DNA of 21,948 nt from Flavobacterium psychrophilum. GTDB taxonomy: Bacteria; Bacteroidota; Bacteroidia; Flavobacteriales; Flavobacteriaceae. The notes under the pieces are model-generated. The model was not told where the DNA came from. It searched no databases and saw only the letters and a program-made list of their open reading frames with translations. Both the position numbers and the translations under genes were made by a program. The stretch spans positions 1 through 21,948 of the forward strand of contig CAMDQL010000024.1 in NCBI GenBank assembly GCA_945905915.1, given 5' to 3'. Below are positions 17,580 through 21,948 of this stretch, piece by piece. Position 1 is the stretch's first letter, and each line of letters opens with the position of its first letter.

Positions 17580-17587
17580 TAAATTAG
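17580..17587 (+). promoter_or_regulatory. Possible -7 box of gcvT
   Basis: TAAATTAG, one base from TAnnTTTG, 27 bases upstream of the gcvT ATG. No TTG at the standard spacing, so the call is weak. Confidence 0.3.
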
Positions 17588-17614
17588 CGCTCTCAAATAA
17601 CACAACATCAAATC

Positions 17615-18697
17615 ATGAAAAATACAGCTTTAACGCACATTCACGAAAATTTAGGAGCTAAAATGGTTCCGTTTGCCGGATACAATATGCCGGTACAATA
17701 TGAAGGAGTCAATGCAGAACACGAAATTGTTAGAAATGGTGTTGGTGTTTTCGACGTGTCTCACATGGGCGAATTTTTCTTAAAAGGAGAAAATGCCTTA
17801 GCCTTAATTCAGAAAGTTACTTCAAACGATGCTTCAAAATTAGTTGATGGAAAAGCACAATATTCTTGTTTACCAAATAACGATGGCGGAATTGTTGACG
17901 ATTTAATCGTTTATAAAATTGCTGATAATCATTACATGTTAGTGGTTAATGCTTCAAATATTGAAAAAGATTGGAATTGGATTTCATCGCATAACGATTT
18001 GGGTGTGGAAATGACCAATGCCTCTGAAGCTTATTCTTTATTAGCCATTCAAGGTCCAAAAGCAGCGGAAGCAATGCAATCGTTAACCAATATAGATTTG
18101 GCAAACATGGGTTATTATACGTTTCAAATGGGTGATTTCGCCGGAAAGCAAAACGTAATAGTTTCGGCAACAGGTTATACTGGTTCGGGCGGATTTGAAA
18201 TTTATTTTAAAAACGAAGATGCCGAACACATTTGGAACAAAGTTTTTGAAGCGGGAGCATCTTTCAATATTAAACCTATCGGATTAGCGGCTCGTGATAC
18301 TTTACGTTTAGAAATGGGATTCTGTTTATACGGAAACGACATCAACGATACGACTTCGCCATTAGAAGCAGGTTTAGGTTGGATTACAAAATTTGATAAA
18401 GATTTTACCAATTCAGCAAATTTGAAACAACAAAAAGAAGCGGGTGTTTCTCGAAAATTAGTAGGTTTTGAAATGGTAGAAAGAGGTATTCCTCGTCACG
18501 ATTATGAAATTTGTGATGCTAATGGAACTGTAGTGGGTATTGTAACTTCGGGAACACAATCACCTTCATTAGGTATCGCTATTGGTATGGGTTACGTACC
18601 TACTGCCCTAGCAACGCCAGATTCAGAAATTTATATTCGAATACGAAATAAAGATATCAAAGCTAAAGTGGTTAAAATGCCTTTTTATAAGAAATAA
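17615..18697 (+). CDS. gcvT: Aminomethyltransferase (glycine cleavage system T protein)
   Basis: 360 residues. The N-terminus [16 protein letters not shown] and FDVSHMGE (46-53) are typical of GcvT. The folate-site segment [10 protein letters not shown] (91-100) carries the conserved Asp pair, and the C-terminus has [21 protein letters not shown]. It transfers the methylene group from aminomethylated H protein to tetrahydrofolate, releasing ammonia. It stands alone here: gcvH and gcvP are not in the window. No glycine riboswitch is visible in the 165 bases upstream. Confidence 0.95.
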   Translation: MKNTALTHIHENLGAKMVPFAGYNMPVQYEGVNAEHEIVRNGVGVFDVSHMGEFFLKGENALALIQKVTSNDASKLVDGKAQYSCLPNNDGGIVDDLIVYKIADNHYMLVVNASNIEKDWNWISSHNDLGVEMTNASEAYSLLAIQGPKAAEAMQSLTNIDLANMGYYTFQMGDFAGKQNVIVSATGYTGSGGFEIYFKNEDAEHIWNKVFEAGASFNIKPIGLAARDTLRLEMGFCLYGNDINDTTSPLEAGLGWITKFDKDFTNSANLKQQKEAGVSRKLVGFEMVERGIPRHDYEICDANGTVVGIVTSGTQSPSLGIAIGMGYVPTALATPDSEIYIRIRNKDIKAKVVKMPFYKK

Positions 18698-18703
18698 TGA
18701 TTT

Positions 18704-18738
18704 AAAAAAATATCCGCTAGTAGCGGATATTTTTTTTA
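18704..18738. terminator. Bidirectional terminator between gcvT and the rhodanese gene
   Basis: Seven A, then ATATCCGC / GCGGATAT around loop TAGTA, then eight T. It serves both convergent genes. Confidence 0.93.
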
Positions 18739-19044
18739 TTAATCTGTTGGTCCCTCCCAATTAGAAAAACCACCTACTAAATTAAATACATTTTCAAGGC
18801 CAAGTTGTTGCATTACCCCACAAGCATTTGCACTGCGCACTCCCGCCGCACAATACACATAGAAATTTTTGGATTTATCCAACTCTTCAATCTCATAAAT
18901 AAAACCTTGTCCTTTATAAATATCTATATTTAAGGAACCAGGAATTTTTCCGCTTTCAAATTCATCTTCTGTGCGCACATCAATAATGATTCCGTGTTCA
19001 TCGTTTAAAAACTGACTCCACCACTCTTTTTGTTCTAAATTCAT
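18739..19044 (-). CDS. Rhodanese-like domain protein
   Basis: 101 residues: a single rhodanese domain without signal peptide, therefore cytoplasmic. IIDVRTEDEFESGKIPGSLNI (20-40) is the classical substrate-side motif. The active-site loop is CAAGVRS with nucleophile Cys65, fitting a sulfurtransferase that carries a persulfide. The C-terminus VGGFSNWEG is typical. The sulfur donor and acceptor are unknown. Single-gene unit with its own upstream promoter-like sequence. Confidence 0.9.
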   Translation of the reverse strand: MNLEQKEWWSQFLNDEHGIIIDVRTEDEFESGKIPGSLNIDIYKGQGFIYEIEELDKSKNFYVYCAAGVRSANACGVMQQLGLENVFNLVGGFSNWEGPTD

Positions 19045-19060
19045 TGCTTAAAATTTTTAT

Positions 19061-19088
19061 CAAAAATACTATAAAAAACGAAATTCAA
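19061..19088 (-). promoter_or_regulatory. Putative promoter of the rhodanese gene
   Basis: On the minus strand, TTG (plus 19088-19086), a 17-base spacer, then TATTTTTG (plus 19068-19061), an exact TAnnTTTG match 16 bases before the start codon. The region is A/T-rich, so chance matches are possible. Confidence 0.4.
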
Positions 19089-19114
19089 AAATTTAATATA
19101 AAATTAACACACAT

Positions 19115-19158
19115 TTGTATATACAACTAAAAAATATACTACATTTGTACCTACAAAT
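19115..19158 (+). promoter_or_regulatory. marR promoter covered by two palindromic operator-like sites
   Basis: TTG (19115-19117), 22 bases, then TACATTTG (19140-19147) form the promoter. Site 1 TTGTATATACAA (19115-19126) and site 2 TTGTACCTACAA (19145-19156, extending to 16 bases at 19143-19158) share the pattern TTGTA-NN-TACAA. Their centres are 30 bp apart, about three helical turns. Site 1 covers the -33 element and site 2 overlaps the -7 element. This is the arrangement expected of autorepression by the adjacent MarR protein. Palindromes and spacing are seen directly; the bound protein is inferred. Confidence 0.75.
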
Positions 19159-19170
19159 ATTAGAGTACGT

Positions 19171-19623
19171 ATGCGAATTGAAGAAATCATAAAAACCACT
19201 TTTCCAATGGCACAAGAAAAAAAGGCATTGCTTAATGTAATGTATACTCAAAATGTCATTGCTGATCAATTTAATGAACTGCTGAAACCGTTTGATCTTT
19301 CGGCTGAGCAATTCAATGTATTGCGAATTTTGAGAGGTCAAAAAGGAAATGCGGTAAATATGTGTACGATTCAAGAACGGATGATTGCCAAAACCAGCAA
19401 CACTACCCGATTAGTTGATAAACTTTTATTAAAAGGATTGGTGTTACGTGAAATTTGTCCTCAAAACAGGAGAAAAATGGAAATAACCATTACACCCAAG
19501 GGAATGGAGTTGTTAAAACAGTTAGATCCTTTGGTTGAAGCACATGAAAAGAAATTTGGCAATAATCTTTCTGAAAAAGAATTAGCCCAATTGAACACCC
19601 TATTAGAAAAATTTAGAAATTAA
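19171..19623 (+). CDS. MarR family transcriptional regulator
   Basis: 150 residues, standard MarR size. The winged helix has the recognition helix region SNTTRLVDKLLLKGLV (76-91) and wing REICPQNRRKMEITITPKG (93-111). Flanking N- and C-terminal helices form the dimer interface. Two cysteines (65 and 96) lie in or near the winged helix, with no OhrR-type N-terminal cysteine, so a ligand- or redox-response mode cannot be assigned. It is the first gene of an operon with a nitroreductase (8-base gap) and YceI (31-base gap), and sits 12 bases after a palindrome that is probably its own operator. It likely represses this operon until induced. Confidence 0.9.
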   Translation: MRIEEIIKTTFPMAQEKKALLNVMYTQNVIADQFNELLKPFDLSAEQFNVLRILRGQKGNAVNMCTIQERMIAKTSNTTRLVDKLLLKGLVLREICPQNRRKMEITITPKGMELLKQLDPLVEAHEKKFGNNLSEKELAQLNTLLEKFRN

Positions 19624-19631
19624 TATATATT

Positions 19632-20267
19632 ATGAAAAACAATTTTATCGAAAACCAAAATTGGCGTTATGCCACAAAAAAATTTGATGCCACAAAAAAA
19701 ATCGCACCTGCTGATTTAGAATTTCTAAAAGAAGCCATTCGATTGAGTTCTTCTTCTTATGGTTTACAATTATATAAAGTATTTATTATTGAAAACCCAG
19801 CCATTAGAACGGAATTACAACCGGCTTCTTGGGGACAAAGTCAAGTTGTTGATGCCTCACATCTTTTTGTATTTGCTAATAATGTAGATGTTCAGGAAGA
19901 ACACATTGATCATTATTTAGAAACTATTGCCCAAACCAGAGGAATTTCAATGGAAGCTGTGAAAGGTTATGGCGATTTTATGAAGAATAGCCTTGTAGGC
20001 TTACCACAAGAGAAAAAAGCGATTTGGACGTCAAAACAAACGTATTTAGCATTAGGGAATTTATTAAATGCCGCTGCTGAATTAAAAATTGACGTTACAC
20101 CAATGGAAGGCTTTCAACCGGAAAAATACAACGAAATTTTAGGCTTAACAGCATTAGGATATTCTGCTTCTTTAGTTGCTGCAGTAGGCTATCGACATGA
20201 AGACGATGCAACACAACATTTAGCTAAAGTTAGAAAATCAACAGAAGAATTATTTGAAACTATTTAA
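19632..20267 (+). CDS. NAD(P)H-dependent nitroreductase-family oxidoreductase
   Basis: 211 residues, with the nitroreductase-fold N-terminus NWRYATKKFD, the SSSSYGLQLYKVFII segment that lines the FMN site, and the C-terminal ITPMEGF-like and GLTALGYSASLVAAVGYR segments typical of NfsB-like proteins. These flavoenzymes reduce nitroaromatics and quinones with NAD(P)H. The physiological substrate is unknown. Its place directly behind a MarR gene fits an inducible response to quinone, nitro or electrophile stress, which is inference from context. Cytoplasmic, expected homodimer with FMN. Confidence 0.88.
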   Translation: MKNNFIENQNWRYATKKFDATKKIAPADLEFLKEAIRLSSSSYGLQLYKVFIIENPAIRTELQPASWGQSQVVDASHLFVFANNVDVQEEHIDHYLETIAQTRGISMEAVKGYGDFMKNSLVGLPQEKKAIWTSKQTYLALGNLLNAAAELKIDVTPMEGFQPEKYNEILGLTALGYSASLVAAVGYRHEDDATQHLAKVRKSTEELFETI

Positions 20268-20298
20268 TATTTAATTTAACACTTAAAAACAATTACAC

Positions 20299-20865
20299 AT
20301 GAAAAATTTAAAATCAATTGCAGTAGCTTTAATAGCTTTCGTATCGGTAACGTCTTTTGCACAAGTAAGCAAAAAAGTAGACGCAGCAAAAAGTACCGTT
20401 AACTGGGTAGGGAAAAAAGTAACAGGTGAACATTCTGGAAACATTATGTTGAAAGAAGGTACCTTAATTTTCAAAGGAAAAAAAGTAGTTGGTGGAAACT
20501 TTACAGTTGACATGACAACCATCAACACAACCGATTTAGAAGGAAAAGGAAAAACAAATTTAGATACTCACTTAAAATCAGATGATTTCTTTGGTATAGA
20601 AAAATATCCAACAGCTACTTTAGCAATCAAATCTATTGGTGAAAAATCAGCTAATGTATATTCTGTAACTGGAGATTTAACCATCAAAGGAAAAACTGAA
20701 CCAGTTAAATTTGAATTAAACGTAGCTGAAAATACTGCAACAGCAGCCTTAAAAGTGAACAGAACAAAATATGATATCAAATATGGTTCAGGAAGTTTCT
20801 TCTCTGATTTAGGAGATAGAGCAATTTCTGATGATTTTGATTTAACGGTTAAATTAGCGTTCTAA
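20299..20865 (+). CDS. YceI family periplasmic lipocalin-like protein
   Basis: 188 residues. The signal peptide MKNLKSIAVALIAFVSVTSFAQ directs export. The mature protein starts VDAAKSTVNWVGKKVTGEHSG, the YceI opening, and continues through DMTTINTTDLEGKGKTNLDTHLKSDDFF, TYPTATL-like and GDLTIKGKTEPVKFELNV. These match the YceI beta-barrel that binds polyisoprenoid chains in characterised members. It is the last gene of the marR operon and ends before a strong terminator. A role in envelope stress or quinone/isoprenoid handling would fit the neighbours but is not shown. Confidence 0.92.
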   Translation: MKNLKSIAVALIAFVSVTSFAQVSKKVDAAKSTVNWVGKKVTGEHSGNIMLKEGTLIFKGKKVVGGNFTVDMTTINTTDLEGKGKTNLDTHLKSDDFFGIEKYPTATLAIKSIGEKSANVYSVTGDLTIKGKTEPVKFELNVAENTATAALKVNRTKYDIKYGSGSFFSDLGDRAISDDFDLTVKLAF

Positions 20866-20885
20866 AACTAATCTAAAATAAATTT

Positions 20886-20914
20886 AAGCCTTGAAATATT
20901 TCAAGGCTTTTTTT
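20886..20914 (+). terminator. Terminator of the marR operon
   Basis: A perfect 24-base palindrome from AAGCCTTG to CAAGGCTT, followed by further T residues. Confidence 0.92.
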
Positions 20915-20921
20915 ATTGCAT

Positions 20922-20950
20922 AAAAAAAGCTCCGAATTACTTCGGAGCTT
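20922..20950 (-). terminator. Terminator of tRNA-His
   Basis: On the minus strand AAGCTCCGAA / TTCGGAGCTT with loop GTAA, followed by at least five T. It lies back to back with the marR operon terminator. Confidence 0.9.
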
Positions 20951-20961
20951 CATAATTAAGG

Positions 20962-21035
20962 GGTGGAAGACCGGGCTCGAACCGGCGACCCTCGGTACCA
21001 CAAACCGATGCTCTAACCAACTGAGCTACAACCAC
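20962..21035 (-). tRNA. tRNA-His (anticodon GTG)
   Basis: D-arm GCTC/GAGC, anticodon stem TCGGT/ACCGA around TTGTGGT (anticodon GTG), and T-arm GCCGG-TTCGAGC-CCGGT. The discriminator is C and a G precedes position 1 (complement of 21036), both tRNA-His identity features. Acceptor arms GTGGTTG/CTTCCAC have apparent U-U mismatches at pairs 5-68 and 6-67. The bases after the discriminator are CCT, not CCA. Confidence 0.93.
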
Positions 21036-21053
21036 CATGTATAAATACGGGTG

Positions 21054-21083
21054 CAAATATAAGACTAAACTTCATACTTGCAA
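21054..21083 (-). promoter_or_regulatory. Bacteroidetes-type promoter of tRNA-His
   Basis: On the minus strand, TTG (plus 21083-21081), a 19-base spacer, then TATATTTG (plus 21061-21054), an exact TAnnTTTG box 18 bases upstream of the tRNA. Confidence 0.75.
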
Positions 21084-21333
21084 AGAAAAAAATAAATATT
21101 TTACTTCAAATCGCTTAAACTATTGATGGTCAAATATTTTTCTATGATAAGAACTTAATTTTACTTTCCTTCTACTTTTAAAAATAACTTTAATTAATTT
21201 TTTATTATTAAATGGTCTTGATTAATGATTCTATTTTCAATTAAAATTTAAGTATATGACCTATTTTTTAAAATATTTCACTTTATACATTGTTACTATA
21301 AAATAAAAATTAAATTTAATAAATTATTTTTTT

Positions 21334-21801
21334 ATGAAAAAGCTAATATTCATTTTGTTAGTAAGCACATTGAGCTTCTCACAATCCATTTCTAAGCAAG
21401 TAATCGGTACAGCAGGAAAAACTCAAACAAATTCTAACCTTAAAGTATCTTGGACAACAGGAGAAACTGTAGTCGGATTGATGACTGCTGGAGGCAATCA
21501 ATTAGGTAATGGTTATTATCCTGCAATGGATATTCAAGCATTGAGTATTGATGATGTATCTTTAAATGTAGAAATTAAGGTATATCCTAACCCAACTTCT
21601 CAATCTTTGTATGTAACACATCCTGAATACAACTCATTTTCAATACAGATTGCCGATATAAATGGCAAACAAATATATTCTGGAACTATTGAAAAAGAAG
21701 TTCCTTTAGATGTATCAAGTTATTCGCAAGGCATATACTTGGTAACAATTGAAGATACAACAAACCATAAAAAAAATACGTATAAAATTATTAAGAAATA
21801 A
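21334..21801 (+). CDS. Small protein with T9SS type A C-terminal sorting domain
   Basis: 155 residues. A signal peptide (MKKLIFILLVSTLSFSQ) is followed by a short domain with NLKVSWTTGETVVGLM and GNQLGNGYYPA. Residues ~80-155 form the T9SS sorting domain: YPNP (84-87), NGKQIY (110-115), LDVSSYSQGIYLV (125-137) and the basic end KIIKK. After Sec export it should be carried across the outer membrane by T9SS and anchored or released at the cell surface. The non-sorting part is only about 60 residues, so it may be a structural or accessory surface protein. Its TAA overlaps the ATG of the next gene, indicating a coupled pair. Confidence 0.87.
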   Translation: MKKLIFILLVSTLSFSQSISKQVIGTAGKTQTNSNLKVSWTTGETVVGLMTAGGNQLGNGYYPAMDIQALSIDDVSLNVEIKVYPNPTSQSLYVTHPEYNSFSIQIADINGKQIYSGTIEKEVPLDVSSYSQGIYLVTIEDTTNHKKNTYKIIKK

Positions 21802-21948
21802 TGAAAAAACTATACACCATTTTAGCATTAATTGCCACAACAGCAATTTTCGCTCAAGCACCACAAGGCTTAAATTACCAAGCAACTGTAAGAAATAGCG
21901 CTGGTGCTTTAATTGTGAACCAAAATGTAAACTTCAAGTTCAATGTTA
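21801..21948 (+). CDS. Exported protein, N-terminal part only (runs off the window)
   Basis: The ATG at 21801 overlaps the upstream stop (TAATG). The 49 visible residues start with signal peptide MKKLYTILALIATTAIFAQ, then APQGLNYQATVRNSAG and NQNVNFKFNV. This opening is common at the start of large Bacteroidetes surface proteins. The rest lies outside the window, so the function cannot be read. The pairing with the T9SS-sorted protein suggests a surface location. Confidence 0.75.
   Translation, partial: MKKLYTILALIATTAIFAQAPQGLNYQATVRNSAGALIVNQNVNFKFNV

Noticed and set aside
17450..17614. Glycine riboswitch upstream of gcvT
   Set aside because: The 165-base gap has no tandem GC-rich aptamer-like stems or conserved glycine-aptamer motifs; it is simple A/T-rich promoter DNA.

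Overview
The window is a stretch of ordinary chromosome from a low-GC member of the Bacteroidetes, most likely the Flavobacteriaceae (Flavobacterium or a close relative). The protein set supports this: a DUF4159 protein after rsmE, a PG_1098-type THUMP-like methyltransferase, a GldL-like membrane hairpin, a type IX secretion (T9SS) C-terminal sorting domain, and a pappalysin-like M43 protease. The promoters fit too: several have a TAnnTTTG -7 box with a TTG about 17-22 bases upstream. Start codons lack Shine-Dalgarno sequences and sit in A/T-rich leaders, as is usual in this phylum. I see no prophage, transposon, CRISPR array or integration scar.

Layout. 1-845: the 3' end of rsmE overlapping a DUF4159 secreted protein. 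846-2208: an AT-rich gap, then an M43 zinc-metalloprotease pseudogene with two frameshifts and a nonsense codon, closed by a terminator. 2230-5080: an AI-2E-family permease, a class I methyltransferase with a TTG start, and an unrecognised secreted protein, tightly packed as one operon. 5086-5440: a shared bidirectional terminator and a minus-strand Ser-Pro-Arg tRNA operon with its promoter. 5695-7720: a thiolase, then an SH3-NlpC/P60 cysteine peptidase. 7753-11491 (minus): gyrA followed by a secreted TPR-like protein. 11749-15939: clpC, a fused RimB-like/RimK protein and a 60-residue GldL-like membrane protein. 15950-17449 (minus): hutH. 17615-18697: gcvT. 18739-19044 (minus): a rhodanese-domain protein. 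19171-20865: a MarR regulator, nitroreductase and YceI operon behind a promoter covered by two matching palindromes. 20922-21083 (minus): tRNA-His with promoter and terminator. 21334-end: a small T9SS-sorted protein whose stop codon overlaps the start of another exported protein that is cut by the window edge.

How the genes relate. Most are housekeeping: rRNA methylation, DNA supercoiling, protein quality control, glycine cleavage, histidine breakdown, thiolysis and tRNA supply. The accessory items are the decaying protease, the MarR-controlled redox/YceI operon, the GldL-like micro-protein and the T9SS surface pair. I found no clearly new multi-gene system. The best leads are the paired operator at the marR promoter, the multiply broken M43 gene, the RimB-RimK fusion and the stand-alone GldL-like hairpin.
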